Of a stretch of 60,805 bases of DNA, positions 47,888-56,350 are shown piece after piece. A program made the translations under genes and the position numbers. Every line of letters begins with the position of its first letter. Within the stretch, counting starts at the first letter, position 1. The DNA is from an uncultured Oscillospiraceae bacterium (GTDB taxonomy: Bacteria; Bacillota; Clostridia; Oscillospirales; Acutalibacteraceae), in contig CABSLQ010000008.1 in NCBI GenBank assembly GCA_902478605.1, forward strand, positions 1-60,805. The letters are read 5' to 3'. The notes beneath the pieces are model-generated. The model saw nothing but the letters and a program-made list of their open reading frames with translations. It did no database searches and was not told where the DNA came from.

Positions 47888-49153
47888 TTATGCGCACAGG
47901 GCGCGCAGCAGCCAGCCGAAGGCCACGCCGAAATTCACCCGGCCCACCGCCGTGGCCGCCCGGATGGGATAGGCGGCCATCTTCTTGTCGTCCAGCTTGA
48001 GCACAATCTCGCCGAGGATCTGCCCCTCGAGGACGGGCGCCTCCACGTCCTGGGCCACCTCGATGGTGGTGGTGACGGCCTTTTCCTGCCCCTTTTTGAG
48101 CAGAAGGGGCGTGGGCGTCTCCACCGCCAGCGGCACCACCGACTCCACGCCGCGCAGCACCGGCACGGGCTGCAGCTGGCTCATGTCGATCTCCGGCGTA
48201 TGAATGCTGTAGCTGGCGAAGCCGTAATCGAGCATTTTCCGCGCGCCGCCGAAGCGTTCGTCGGTGGTGGGGCTGCCGAGGATAACCGCCACAAGGCCCA
48301 TGCCGTCCCGCTGTGCCGTCGCGGACAGGCAGTATCCGGCCTTCTGGGTGGTGCCCGTCTTCAGGCCGGTCGCGCCTTTATAGTGGCGCACCAGCTTGTT
48401 GGTGTTGACCAGCTCGGACTTCCCGCCGCGCAGCGAATCCATCCAGATGGTGGTATATTCGGTGATTTTGGGGTGCTTCATCAGCTCGCGCGACATCAGC
48501 GCCACGTCGTAGGCGGAGGAATACGCCTCGTCGTTGAGGCCGCTGCAGTCGAGGAACCGGGTGTCCTGCATGCCAAGCTGCGCGGCCCGCTCGTTCATTT
48601 TGGCCACGAAGGCTTCGATGGTGCCGCAGATATGCTCCGCGAGCGCGGCGCACGCGTCGTTGGCCGACACCACCGCCGCCGCTTTCAGCAGATCGTGCAC
48701 GCTCATGGTCTCGCCCTCTTCGAGCCAGATCTGGCTGCCGCCCATCGACGCCGCTTCGGCCGAGCAGGTCACCATCTCGTCGAGCTGGATCTGCCCCGCG
48801 TCGAGCGCTTCCATCACCAGCAGCAGGGTCATGACCTTGGTGACCGAGGCGATGGCCACCTTATTGTGGGGATCCTTTTCAAAAAGCACCTGCCCGCTCG
48901 ACAGCTCCATGAGCACCGCGCCCTTGGCGTTCACCTCCAGCGCCGTATCGGCGGGCTGGGTCATGGTGGGGGCCCATTCCTCGTCCCCCTCCTGCAGCAG
49001 CTGCGCCGCGGTGGCCCCGTCGCTCTCGTCGGTGATGACCTGTGTCTGCACGTCCGCCCCCGCCCGGACGGCCCCCCATCCGGCCAGCATGGCGGCGCAG
49101 CATACCACCGCCAGCAGCCTCCGGCTTTTTCTTCTCCTTCGAATGGCCCTCAT
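47888..49153 (-). CDS. dacF: D-alanyl-D-alanine carboxypeptidase (DacF/PBP5 family)
   Basis: The 421-residue penicillin-binding protein trims the last D-Ala of peptidoglycan stem peptides. It has a signal peptide (RRLLAVVCCAAMLAGWGAVRAG), the SxxK active site in IASVTKVMT (about 101-109), the SxN motif in VVSANDACAA (about 161-170) and KTG in GLKTGTTQKAG (about 264-274). The C-terminal beta domain (about 320-420) and a final hydrophobic stretch suggest membrane contact. It could act in vegetative cells or in spore cortex, as DacF does. It sits between two sigma operons. ATG 49153 follows AAAGGGCGGAG. Confidence 0.9.
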   Translation of the reverse strand: MRAIRRRRKSRRLLAVVCCAAMLAGWGAVRAGADVQTQVITDESDGATAAQLLQEGDEEWAPTMTQPADTALEVNAKGAVLMELSSGQVLFEKDPHNKVAIASVTKVMTLLLVMEALDAGQIQLDEMVTCSAEAASMGGSQIWLEEGETMSVHDLLKAAAVVSANDACAALAEHICGTIEAFVAKMNERAAQLGMQDTRFLDCSGLNDEAYSSAYDVALMSRELMKHPKITEYTTIWMDSLRGGKSELVNTNKLVRHYKGATGLKTGTTQKAGYCLSATAQRDGMGLVAVILGSPTTDERFGGARKMLDYGFASYSIHTPEIDMSQLQPVPVLRGVESVVPLAVETPTPLLLKKGQEKAVTTTIEVAQDVEAPVLEGQILGEIVLKLDDKKMAAYPIRAATAVGRVNFGVAFGWLLRALCA

Positions 49154-49295
49154 GCGTGTCTCCGCCCTTTCTCCTGCGCATCAATCACACGCCCGCTTGC
49201 CCGGGACGTGTGTCGTCTCTATACCATATGCGCCAAAAAAGCCAATTATCTGTCGGGACAAACCCGCCGCCGCAAATAATTTGTGCGGGCACGCC

Positions 49296-49330
49296 GGAAC
49301 GGCCCGGGCTGTCGCCGCCCGGGCCGTTCC
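49296..49330. terminator. Perfect 14-bp hairpin after the anti-sigma-like gene
   Basis: GGAACGGCCCGGGC (49296-49309) and its exact complement (49317-49330). There is no T run, so efficiency is uncertain. Confidence 0.6.
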
Positions 49331-49333
49331 GCC

Positions 49334-50464
49334 CTATACAGATGCGCCGAAATCCCGCAGAAAGGCATCCTGTTCCGCGTTAAGCGGGTATTGGCTCAGA
49401 TACTGCATGCGCGGCCGATAATCCAGCTCCATCGTATAGCCGTTTTTCAGGCAGAGGCGCAGCTGGACGCTGTCCAGGCAAGCGTAATGCGCATAGCCCA
49501 CGAAGCCGGGCTGGACATTGTCCGGCACGGAAGCGGCTGCCGTGGTTTCCCGCGCGGCATAGGCCCGGCCCACCGAGGCCAGGGTTTCCTCCTCGCCCTT
49601 CCGGTCGCTGACCAGCACGCGCAGCACCTCGTAAAACGCGGCCATCTTCTCCGTCTGCCGGACCGTTCCGCGGTGCTCGTACACCCCGTCGGGCGAATCC
49701 CACAGCTCAATGCGATCGATGTCCGCCGCGCTGTCCACGCCGTAAATGTGCAGCAGCTCCGCCGCCGCGCGATCCGGCTCCTCATACGGCGTCGGATCAA
49801 ACGGGGAATGGAAGCCGGCAAACAGATACAGCTCCGTTTTGCCGTCCCGCTCGGCCGCATACACCCATTCGCCGTACAGCGGCCCGTCGTACCGGTACAC
49901 GGTGCAGCCGATCAGCGTTTTATCCACGCTCTGCTCGATTGTTCCAAGCCGTTCGCCCGCCTTGTCTGCCGGCACCTCGGCCGGCAGGCCGTACTGCTCC
50001 GCCTGCCAGGCGGTGATCCGCGCGTACAGGCGGCCGTCGAACATAAACTCGTTTTCCGCCTTTTCGATAACCGTACCCGGTTCATTTGTCTCCATCTCCG
50101 GCTCATCCTCCGCGCCGGTGGTGGGCGCCGCCGGGGGTGCGGCCGGTTCCGACGGGGCGGCGGGGACGGTTGCCGTCCCGCCCGGCGCGGTGGTTCCGCC
50201 CGGCTGTGCCGCCGTGGTTCCCGACGCGGCCGGCGTTTCCACCGGCAGCGGGGCCGGTCCCGGCCAAAGGGTCAGCACCGCCGCCGTCAGCATCAGCACG
50301 GCCGCCGCAACCGCCGGCACGGCAAACCGCCGGGTTCTGCCCGGCTGTGGCCGGTGCGTGTCCTGCGCCTGTATCCGCCGCAGCATGCGCGCCCGCTGTT
50401 CCCCATCCGGTTCTATGGCATCCATGGCACGGCGGACCGCTTTCTTTTCCCGATCCTCCATCAT
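49334..50464 (-). CDS. Membrane protein paired with the second ECF sigma factor, probable anti-sigma factor
   Basis: A 376-residue protein: charged N-terminus (about 1-44), one transmembrane segment (about 47-68), a Pro/Thr/Ala-rich linker (about 70-120) and an outer domain of about 250 residues. The outer domain contains YRYDGPLYGEWVYAAERDG and many aromatic residues; I do not recognise it. It overlaps the sigma gene by 4 bp, so the pair is translationally coupled, as with anti-sigma factors. The layout copies the pair at 46.2-47.7 kb, though the outer domains differ. Confidence 0.7.
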   Translation of the reverse strand: MMEDREKKAVRRAMDAIEPDGEQRARMLRRIQAQDTHRPQPGRTRRFAVPAVAAAVLMLTAAVLTLWPGPAPLPVETPAASGTTAAQPGGTTAPGGTATVPAAPSEPAAPPAAPTTGAEDEPEMETNEPGTVIEKAENEFMFDGRLYARITAWQAEQYGLPAEVPADKAGERLGTIEQSVDKTLIGCTVYRYDGPLYGEWVYAAERDGKTELYLFAGFHSPFDPTPYEEPDRAAAELLHIYGVDSAADIDRIELWDSPDGVYEHRGTVRQTEKMAAFYEVLRVLVSDRKGEEETLASVGRAYAARETTAAASVPDNVQPGFVGYAHYACLDSVQLRLCLKNGYTMELDYRPRMQYLSQYPLNAEQDAFLRDFGASV

Positions 50465-50967
50465 CTGTCCTGCATCCTCTCTTCATTCTCCTGTGTCAGC
50501 TTCTGCCGGAGCTGTTTGCGCCCCGTGTGAAGATAGCCGCGCACCGTGGCCTCCTTTTTATGCAGCAGGCCGGCGATCTCCACCGTCGTATACCCTTCGT
50601 AATAATACAGATAGACGGTGGTTTTGATCCTGGTCGGAAGGGCCAGAACCTGCGCGAGCGTATCGTCCGGGTCGGGCATGTTCTCGCCCCGTTCGGGCAG
50701 ACTGTCCATGGGCACCCGCCGGCGCCACCAATGCCGGAGAAAATCCCGGCAGAGATTGGTGGCCGTGACAAGCAGCCACGCCTTGCGGTGCTCTTCGCTG
50801 TCGAACGCTTTTTTATGCTCCAGCAGACGGATAAAGGTGTTCTGGGTCATGTCCTCGGCATCCGCCGCGTTTTTGACGTGCAGAAAGCAGACCCGGTACA
50901 CCATGCGGACATACCGCTCGTAGACGGCCGCGAAATCTTTGTCCGTACGCAACAAAGCTTCGCCCAA
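50461..50967 (-). CDS. ECF-type RNA polymerase sigma factor, TTG start
   Basis: A 168-residue ECF sigma factor. Region 2 has FAAVYERYVRMVYRVCFLHV and DAEDMTQNTFIRLLEH (about 39-54); region 4 has LPTRIKTTVYLYYYEGYTT and IAGLLHKKEATVRGYLHTGR (about 133-152). The predicted transcript starts near 50986, so longer upstream frames are excluded. TTG 50967 after a GGGGGGAAG stretch is the best start. It is co-transcribed with the anti-sigma-like gene. The target regulon probably includes its own operon. Confidence 0.85.
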   Translation of the reverse strand: MGEALLRTDKDFAAVYERYVRMVYRVCFLHVKNAADAEDMTQNTFIRLLEHKKAFDSEEHRKAWLLVTATNLCRDFLRHWWRRRVPMDSLPERGENMPDPDDTLAQVLALPTRIKTTVYLYYYEGYTTVEIAGLLHKKEATVRGYLHTGRKQLRQKLTQENEERMQDR

Positions 50968-50992
50968 GGCGCTTCCCCCCTCTCTCTGTATA

Positions 50993-51019
50993 CAATACGA
51001 TCGGCGGCGGCAAAAGGTT
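50993..51019 (-). promoter_or_regulatory. ECF-type promoter of the 50.5-kb sigma operon
   Basis: On the minus strand, -35-like AACCTTTTG starting at 51019, then after AAC a 17-bp spacer, -10-like CGTATTG (50999-50993). Both this and the 47.8-kb site are followed by an ACAGAGAG-type sequence. Confidence 0.6.
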
Positions 51020-51168
51020 GTGCCCGGCACCGCAAAATTTTCAGGAACCCGTCTTGCCGATGCCCCGGCCTTCGGTGCCGGGCTCTGGAAAATATTGACT
51101 TTTTGACCGAAAGTCTGCCGCAATTCTTTCCTTGGCCTTGGCAAAAAACCGGATTTGGAAACCCGGGC

Positions 51169-51197
51169 TTGTCTTTGGGCCGCAAGAGGTGTATGAT
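51169..51197 (+). promoter_or_regulatory. Promoter of the PHP phosphoesterase gene
   Basis: -35 TTGTCT (51169-51174), 17-bp spacer, -10 TATGAT (51192-51197), giving a leader of about 95 nt. Confidence 0.7.
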
Positions 51198-51296
51198 AAT
51201 AGGTGAGTATGCGAGATAGTAACCATAGAGTCGGGTATTCTGCCCTTTTGACAGGTACCCCGGAGCCTTGCGCTCACAAATCTTGGGGGTGTCACC

Positions 51297-52142
51297 TTGG
51301 CAAGCGACCTTCATTGCCATACAAAAATATCCGATGGTTCCATGGGAATTGAGGAGCTCGTGGCCATCGCCAAGCGGCGCGGTCTGAGCACCATTGCCGT
51401 CACCGACCACGACACGACCGCCGCGGCCACCCGGGCGGTCATCATTGGCCGGCGGCAGAATCTGCATGTGATACACGGCGTGGAGTTTTCCACCATGGAC
51501 ACCCGGCGGGGCCGCAAGGCGCACATTTTGTGCTACCAGTGCGACACGCCCGACCGCCTCGAATGCGTCTGCCGCCGTACAAGCGAGAGCCGCCGGGCGG
51601 CTTCCATGGCGATGGTGCGCAAGGTTATGCGGTATTATCCCATCACGCCGGATCTCATCGTGCGCTGCGCCACGGGCAGCACCAATATTTATAAACAGCA
51701 TATCATGCACGCCCTCATGGATGCGGGATACACCGATTCCATCTACGGGGAGCTGTACGACAAGCTGTTCTCGCCCGAACAGGGTTCCGCCTTGGTGGAG
51801 GCGGAATATCCCGACACGCGGGAAGTCGTGGAGCTCATTCACAGCGCCGGCGGGATCGCCGTGCTCGCCCATCCCGCCGTGTATGACAGCTTCGATTTGA
51901 TGCAGGAGCTGGCGGAAAGCGGGCTGGACGGCGTGGAGGTCTGGCATCCGGATCACAGCGAGGAACAGGTGGCTTCGCTGCTGGATTTCACCCGCCAGCA
52001 CGGCCTGCTCGCCACGGGCGGTTCGGACTTTCATGGTATGTATGCGCGCCGGGCGCGGCCGCTGGGCAGCACGTCCATGCCGGACGAATATGTGCAGGCC
52101 CTGCTGGCTTTCAAGGATAAGAAGCGGCGGCGCAACGCATAA
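51297..52142 (+). CDS. PHP-domain phosphoesterase (YciV/TrpH, RNase AM-like family)
   Basis: A 281-residue cytoplasmic protein. The PHP metal motifs are SDLHCHTKISDGS (residues 3-15), VTDHDT (about 35-40), GVEFST (about 61), HPAVYD (about 185), and GGSDFHG at the end. E. coli YciV/RNase AM of this family trims RNA and hydrolyses 3',5'-bisphosphates; the same may hold here. The start is TTG 51297 after GGGGGTGTCACC, the only start that keeps the first metal motif near the N-terminus. It seems to head a small cluster with the TSCPD gene 59 bp downstream. Confidence 0.85.
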   Translation: MASDLHCHTKISDGSMGIEELVAIAKRRGLSTIAVTDHDTTAAATRAVIIGRRQNLHVIHGVEFSTMDTRRGRKAHILCYQCDTPDRLECVCRRTSESRRAASMAMVRKVMRYYPITPDLIVRCATGSTNIYKQHIMHALMDAGYTDSIYGELYDKLFSPEQGSALVEAEYPDTREVVELIHSAGGIAVLAHPAVYDSFDLMQELAESGLDGVEVWHPDHSEEQVASLLDFTRQHGLLATGGSDFHGMYARRARPLGSTSMPDEYVQALLAFKDKKRRRNA

Positions 52143-52201
52143 TAAACAATCGGAGGCCGCGGGGATTTTACGCGCGGCCCGCAAAGAAAGGCTTTGGCAT
52201 C

Positions 52202-52453
52202 ATGGCATATCGTTACAAAACCAAGGGCGTCTGTTCCCGGGAGATCACCTTTGACCTGGAGGACGGCGTGCTGAAAAATGTCCATTTTGAAGGCGGGTGC
52301 AGCGGCAATACCCAGGGCGTGGCCCGGCTGGCGGAAGGCATGCCCGCCGAAGAGGCCGTGCGGCGCCTGGCGGGCATCCGCTGCGGCTTCAAAAGCACCT
52401 CCTGCCCGGATCAGCTGGCTGCCGCCATCCGGCGCGCACTCGAGGAATCCTAA
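52202..52453 (+). CDS. TSCPD domain protein (TIGR03905 family)
   Basis: An 83-residue protein with the TSCPD signature. It shows KGVCSREITFDLEDGVL at the start, GGCSGNTQGVARLAEG (about 31-46) and FKSTSCPDQLAAAIRRAL at the end. The domain also occurs at the C-terminus of some ribonucleotide reductases (NrdJ type), where it binds zinc. Free-standing copies are common in Clostridia with unknown role. Three conserved Cys could bind metal. ATG 52202 follows AGAAAGGC. Confidence 0.88.
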   Translation: MAYRYKTKGVCSREITFDLEDGVLKNVHFEGGCSGNTQGVARLAEGMPAEEAVRRLAGIRCGFKSTSCPDQLAAAIRRALEES

Positions 52454-52471
52454 ACAAAGGATGTGACCGCG

Positions 52472-53023
52472 ATGTTCATGGAAGACGATCGCGATATGAA
52501 AATCGCCGGCGATGATTTTGAGCCGACGAATACCGGCCGCCCGCAGCAGGACGACGATGCGCTCCTGCTCGGGCAGGAAAAGGAAAACGGCAATTTGAGC
52601 CGGGCGCGCCGGCTTGGCGCGATCATGGCGGACGAGGTTTCCGCCGTTGAAGGCGACGCCCGGACGGCCGACAGCGCCCTGCTCACCCAGCGGCGGATCC
52701 TCCTTGCCTTTGCGGTGGAGGTGGGCCTGGATTCCCTCCTGCCGAATAATCTGGTGGCCCAAACCGCGCAGACGGTGTTTTACGATACCCTGCGGGTGAC
52801 GGCGCCCCAGTTTTATGACGATCTGCAGGCGTCGGGCGCCTTTTCCTTTTATTACCTGTGCGTGCGGGACGGCCGGCAGGTGGAAGAGAAGGTGGGCGAA
52901 ACCTTCGCCTCCCTGTGCGGCCGCAAAGGGGACGCCGACTATGCCCGCCTGGGCAGCGAGCTGTACCGCCGCTTTTCCGCGCAGGTTAAGCATTTCGTGG
53001 ACACGCTGGAGTTTGTCCGCTGA
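52472..53023 (+). CDS. Uncharacterised cytoplasmic protein
   Basis: A 183-residue acidic protein without membrane segments. I do not recognise a domain. The first 45 residues look disordered (EDDRDMKIAGDDFEP...). The rest seems helical, with LLTQRRILLAFAVEVGLDSLLP and VRDGRQVEEKVGETFASLCG. ATG 52472, 11 nt after AAAGGA, is preferred to GTG 52463, which is too close to that site. It lies 18 bp after the TSCPD gene and ends at a strong terminator, so it is probably part of the same transcript. Confidence 0.75.
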   Translation: MFMEDDRDMKIAGDDFEPTNTGRPQQDDDALLLGQEKENGNLSRARRLGAIMADEVSAVEGDARTADSALLTQRRILLAFAVEVGLDSLLPNNLVAQTAQTVFYDTLRVTAPQFYDDLQASGAFSFYYLCVRDGRQVEEKVGETFASLCGRKGDADYARLGSELYRRFSAQVKHFVDTLEFVR

Positions 53024-53069
53024 AAAGCGGCCCCGCCCGGGAAGCCGCCGGTTCTATTACACCAATAAA

Positions 53070-53108
53070 GGCGGACCGGAACGCCCTATTCCGGTCCGCC
53101 TTCTTCTT
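53070..53108. terminator. Bidirectional terminator between convergent genes
   Basis: GGCGGACCGGAA (53070-53081) and TTCCGGTCCGCC (53089-53100), a perfect 12-bp stem. TTCTTCTTTATT follows on plus, TTTATTGG on minus. Confidence 0.9.
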
Positions 53109-53929
53109 TATTCTGCCGGCTTGACATGCACGTCCATCTGGGGATACGGGATGGTGATCCCATGCGCATCAAACAGCAGCTTGACCTTCTCCTGCAGGTC
53201 AAACTGCAGCGGCCAGTAATCCTCGTTTTTGCTCCAGACCCGCAGCAGCAGAACAATCGCGCTGTCGGCATGCTCCTTTACATACACCACCGGCTCCTCC
53301 GGTTCCCGCAATACGAGCGGATGCGCCTGCACCAGCTCGAGCAGCAGGGCGCGGGCCGCCTCCAGATCGTCCTCATACCCGATGGAAAAGCATAGATCCT
53401 GCCGCCGCAGCTCATGCGCGGAATAGTTGGTGATGGTGGCGGTCATCATTTTGGTGTTGGGGATCGCGATGCGCGTATTGCCGGGCGTGTCCAGATAGGT
53501 GTGCATGATTTCGATCTCCCGGATGACCCCCGATTCGCCGTCCACCTCGATGAAATCCCCTGCCTTGAACGGCTTGGTAAACAGCAGCACCACGCCGGAG
53601 GCGAAGTTTGCCAGGTTATCCTTGATGGCCAGCGCCACGGCCGCGCCGACCGCCGCGAGCAGGGTGAGCAGGCTGGTGACCGGAACGCCAATGGTATCGA
53701 GTGCCATCATCAGCGCCAGCACCCAGATGGAAATCTTGAGCATCCGCACCAGATACCGGATCGCCACATTGTCCAGCCGGGTGCGGGATAACATGGATTT
53801 CACCGGCTTGGTAATCAGTTTGGCCGCCAAAAAGCCCACCGCCAGAATCACCAGCGCAATGAAAAGATGCGGCAGGAAATTAAGGAGTGCCTGTAAAAAC
53901 TTCTGCCACGCTATCTCCAGCTTGTCCAA
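53108..53929 (-). CDS. MscS-family small-conductance mechanosensitive channel, TTG start
   Basis: A 273-residue membrane channel that opens under hypo-osmotic stress. Three transmembrane segments (about 15-40, 55-80, 85-115) come first; TM3 contains the Gly/Ala-rich LAAVGAAVALAIKDNLANF. The cytoplasmic beta domain has GVVLLFTKPFKAGDFIEVDG and GVIREIEIMHTYL, both MscS signatures. TTG 53929 lies 7 nt after GAAGGAGG; a longer frame from ATG 54010 would start upstream of the promoter. It is divergent from the methyltransferase gene. Confidence 0.9.
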   Translation of the reverse strand: MDKLEIAWQKFLQALLNFLPHLFIALVILAVGFLAAKLITKPVKSMLSRTRLDNVAIRYLVRMLKISIWVLALMMALDTIGVPVTSLLTLLAAVGAAVALAIKDNLANFASGVVLLFTKPFKAGDFIEVDGESGVIREIEIMHTYLDTPGNTRIAIPNTKMMTATITNYSAHELRRQDLCFSIGYEDDLEAARALLLELVQAHPLVLREPEEPVVYVKEHADSAIVLLLRVWSKNEDYWPLQFDLQEKVKLLFDAHGITIPYPQMDVHVKPAE

Positions 53930-53957
53930 ATTCCAGCCTCCTTCGAATATTTTCTCT

Positions 53958-53986
53958 ATTGTAGAAACAATTCGAAGGTTTGTCAA
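53958..53986 (-). promoter_or_regulatory. Promoter of the mscS-like gene, inside a dyad
   Basis: On the minus strand, perfect -35 TTGACA (53986-53981), 17-bp spacer, -10 TACAAT (53963-53958). Arms CCTTCGAAT (53940-53948) and ATTCGAAGG (53970-53978) flank the -10 box. Confidence 0.85.
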
Positions 53987-54009
53987 CACAGGAAAGGAGC
54001 CTCCTTTCA

Positions 54010-55416
54010 ATGCCTGCTGTTTTTCCTCTGCCCGATGCGTTTATCCGCCGCATGCGCGCCCTTCTCGGCGAAGAGTATGCCGCCTTTGAAGCGGGGTATG
54101 CCCGGCCGCTGCGCCGCGGCCTGCGGGTCAATACGCTGAAAATGGACGCGCCGGCGCTGCAGCGGTATTTTCCGCTGCCGCTCACCCCGTCCCCTTTTGC
54201 CGCGGACAGCTATACCTTTGAAGGCGCCTTCCGCGCCGGGGCCGATCCCCTGCATCACGCGGGGGCCTATTATATGCAGGAGCCGTCCGCCGCGTCGGCG
54301 GTCACCCTGCTGCAGCCGCGGCCGGGGGAGCGCGTGCTGGATTTGTGCGCCGCACCCGGGGGAAAATCCACCCAGATCGCCGCCGCCCTGCAGGGCAGCG
54401 GCCTGCTGTGGTGCAACGAATATGTCCGGCCGCGCGCGCAGGTTCTCGCGCAAAACCTCGAACGGTGCGGGGTGCGCGGGGCGGTGGTTTCCAACGCGGA
54501 TGCCGCCGTCCTGTGCGGCCGGCTGCCCGGCTTCTTTGATGCGGTGCTCGTGGACGCACCCTGTTCGGGCGAGGGAATGTTCCGCAAGGAGCCGGAAGCG
54601 CTCGCCGGGTGGAGCGAGGACAACATTCGCCGCTGCGCCGGCCGCCAGCGCGGCATTCTCGACGCCGCCGCCGGCGCCGTGCGGCCTGGCGGCCGGCTCG
54701 TCTATTCCACCTGCACCTTCGCGCCGGAGGAAAACGAAGGAATGGCCGCATGGTTCCTTCTCACCCATCCGGAATTCTCTCTCGCCGAAACGGCGCAAAC
54801 GGTCCGCTTCGGCCGGCCCGGCTTTCCCTTCGAGCGCATCGCGCCCTTCGTGCCCGACATAACCGATCCGGGCGTCCCCCTTTCCCGCTGCCGCCGCATT
54901 CTTCCCGGCGGCGGCGACGGCGGGGAAGGGCACTTTGTGGCGGTATTCCACCGGGACGACTCCCCCGCCTCCCGGCCGTCCCCCTATATATATGCGCCAA
55001 AGGATGCCAATAGGCATGCCGCCGAGGCGTTATACGCCGCGTGCTTCTCTTCGGCCCCCGACGGCGTATTCTGCACCGTCGGCGAACAGGTCCGGCTTCT
55101 CCCCCACGGTCTCCCCGCCCTCGCGGGGTGCGGCGTGGTCGGCGCCGGCGTAGCCGCCGCACAGATTTGCCGCGGCCGGCTGGAGCCATGCCACGCCCTG
55201 TTTATGGCGGCGCGCGCAGAGGATTGCCGCCGGGTTTTGCCGCTGGACCCGCAGGACCCGCGCGCCAAAGCCTTCCTGCGCGGTGAGCCTCTGCAAACGG
55301 AGGGGCCTTCCGGCTGGACAGCCGTGGCCTTCGCCGGGGCGATCGCCGGCTTTGGCAAGGTCTCGGGCGGCGTGCTGAAAAACCGCTATCCCAAAGGCCT
55401 GCGCCTGCTTGGATAA
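54010..55416 (+). CDS. rsmF: RsmF/RsmB-type rRNA (cytosine-5) methyltransferase
   Basis: A 468-residue SAM-dependent RNA m5C methyltransferase (NOL1/NOP2/Sun group). The SAM site is LDLCAAPGGKSTQIAA (about 114-129); the catalytic cysteines are in VDAPCSGEGMFRKE (about 184-197) and YSTCTFAPEEN (about 236-246). A C-terminal PUA-like part (about 320-468) is usual for YebU/RsmF proteins that act on 16S rRNA C1407. ATG 54010 lies 10 nt after AAAGGAG. Exact target base is inferred from the family. Confidence 0.88.
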   Translation: MPAVFPLPDAFIRRMRALLGEEYAAFEAGYARPLRRGLRVNTLKMDAPALQRYFPLPLTPSPFAADSYTFEGAFRAGADPLHHAGAYYMQEPSAASAVTLLQPRPGERVLDLCAAPGGKSTQIAAALQGSGLLWCNEYVRPRAQVLAQNLERCGVRGAVVSNADAAVLCGRLPGFFDAVLVDAPCSGEGMFRKEPEALAGWSEDNIRRCAGRQRGILDAAAGAVRPGGRLVYSTCTFAPEENEGMAAWFLLTHPEFSLAETAQTVRFGRPGFPFERIAPFVPDITDPGVPLSRCRRILPGGGDGGEGHFVAVFHRDDSPASRPSPYIYAPKDANRHAAEALYAACFSSAPDGVFCTVGEQVRLLPHGLPALAGCGVVGAGVAAAQICRGRLEPCHALFMAARAEDCRRVLPLDPQDPRAKAFLRGEPLQTEGPSGWTAVAFAGAIAGFGKVSGGVLKNRYPKGLRLLG

Positions 55417-55437
55417 AGCCGGTTACCCGGCTCTTTT
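55417..55437 (+). terminator. Terminator of the rRNA methyltransferase gene
   Basis: AGCCGG (55417-55422) pairs with CCGGCT (55427-55432), followed by CTTTT. Short but well placed. Confidence 0.6.
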
Positions 55438-55502
55438 AATTCCCATCTGGCAGCATCCATTTTGTTGGGAAGCTGTGTGATGCATCTTCACGCTGTGTGA
55501 TG

Positions 55503-55964
55503 TTTTATCACTGATCTTTTGTTTAGAATATGCAGATCAACACGCGCTTTATGCCCTGTGTGGCACCGCTCGTTCGCTGAAAAGCCATTCGCGATCCTCT
55601 ATCGGTAAGATGGCCGTTCCAATCCAACGCCTCGCCTTTGGTGCCCGGTATGTCGAGCCGCAGCCGCCGGCGAAGCGGGTACCGGCAGCGGCTCTAAAAA
55701 GGTCCCAGATGCCTGCTGCCGCAAGCACCTAGGGACCACGCGGGAGTCTCGTCCCTTACGCTATCTGCCCTGCCGTCCATTAACGGGTACGCCTCGCCTG
55801 CCGTTCACTTGTCTGCTGGTGTGGTCTTACTAGCGGCCCGCTTCGCTCGACGCCCCATCGGCTTACCCCACAGCCAGTGATAAAAAAAGGCCGCTACGCT
55901 GTATCCAATCAAAGCGTAGCGGCCAGGCAAAAACAGCGCCACGGTAAAACACTGTTTTTATGCC
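55503..55964 (-). ncRNA. Structured non-coding RNA candidate (about 380 nt) with adjoining hairpins
   Basis: TTTTATCACTG (55503-55513) is the exact complement of CAGTGATAAAA (55875-55885), 361 nt away, as in the closing stem of a large RNA. Inside are more pairings, for example GGTCCC/GGGACC, and no coding frame. To the right lie a perfect 12-bp hairpin (55889-55924) with seven T on the minus strand and a second hairpin (55926-55964). A strong minus-strand promoter reads into all of it; strand of the big fold is therefore probably minus but not proven. I do not see RNase P, tmRNA, SRP or 6S motifs. A raiA-type Firmicute RNA or a transposon guide-RNA remnant are options. Confidence 0.55.
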
Positions 55965-55971
55965 CATGGTT

Positions 55972-56000
55972 AGTATAGCACCTTTTCAATAATTTGTCAA
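55972..56000 (-). promoter_or_regulatory. Strong minus-strand promoter reading into the structured RNA region
   Basis: Perfect -35 TTGACA (56000-55995), 17-bp spacer, -10 TATACT (55977-55972); predicted start near 55965, exactly at the first hairpin. No protein gene lies downstream on this strand before 53929. Confidence 0.85.
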
Positions 56001-56350
56001 TCTTTACGATCTGTTAATTACTCTAGTTTAATTTTTGTATTTTATGTTTTTTATCTATTCAATTTTTCCCAATTACTAACATATTTGTAATTTAAAAAAT
56101 ATACATTGCTTTTTATTTCCCCGTTTTATAGATCGGAATTTCCTTTTTCTGGCTTAAAAATGGCCGGTTGGCGATTTTTTCGGTTCACGGAGGCAAACCG
56201 GTTCGTCATGGCGGCCAATCCCTTACAGCCTGGCATCTTCTTTTTTTGGCAGGCCGCTGTCCCTGTCCGGTAAAAGCCGTTTTGTTTTCCCCATTACTAC
56301 TTTATACAAGAAATCCGGGGCGGAGCGGGCAAAGTTTTTCGCTCTGGGTA
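56001..56350. other. AT-rich gene-free stretch
   Basis: 56001-56160 is strikingly AT-rich for this genome, with many A and T runs. An 89-codon frame at 56168-56437 has no ribosome binding site and no family resemblance. I see no gene or clear repeat here. Confidence 0.6.

Noticed and set aside
55503..55885. RNase P RNA or tmRNA as identity of the structured region
   Set aside because: The size fits, but the conserved GAGGAAAGTCC block of RNase P and the tRNA-like ends and tag frame of tmRNA are missing on both strands.
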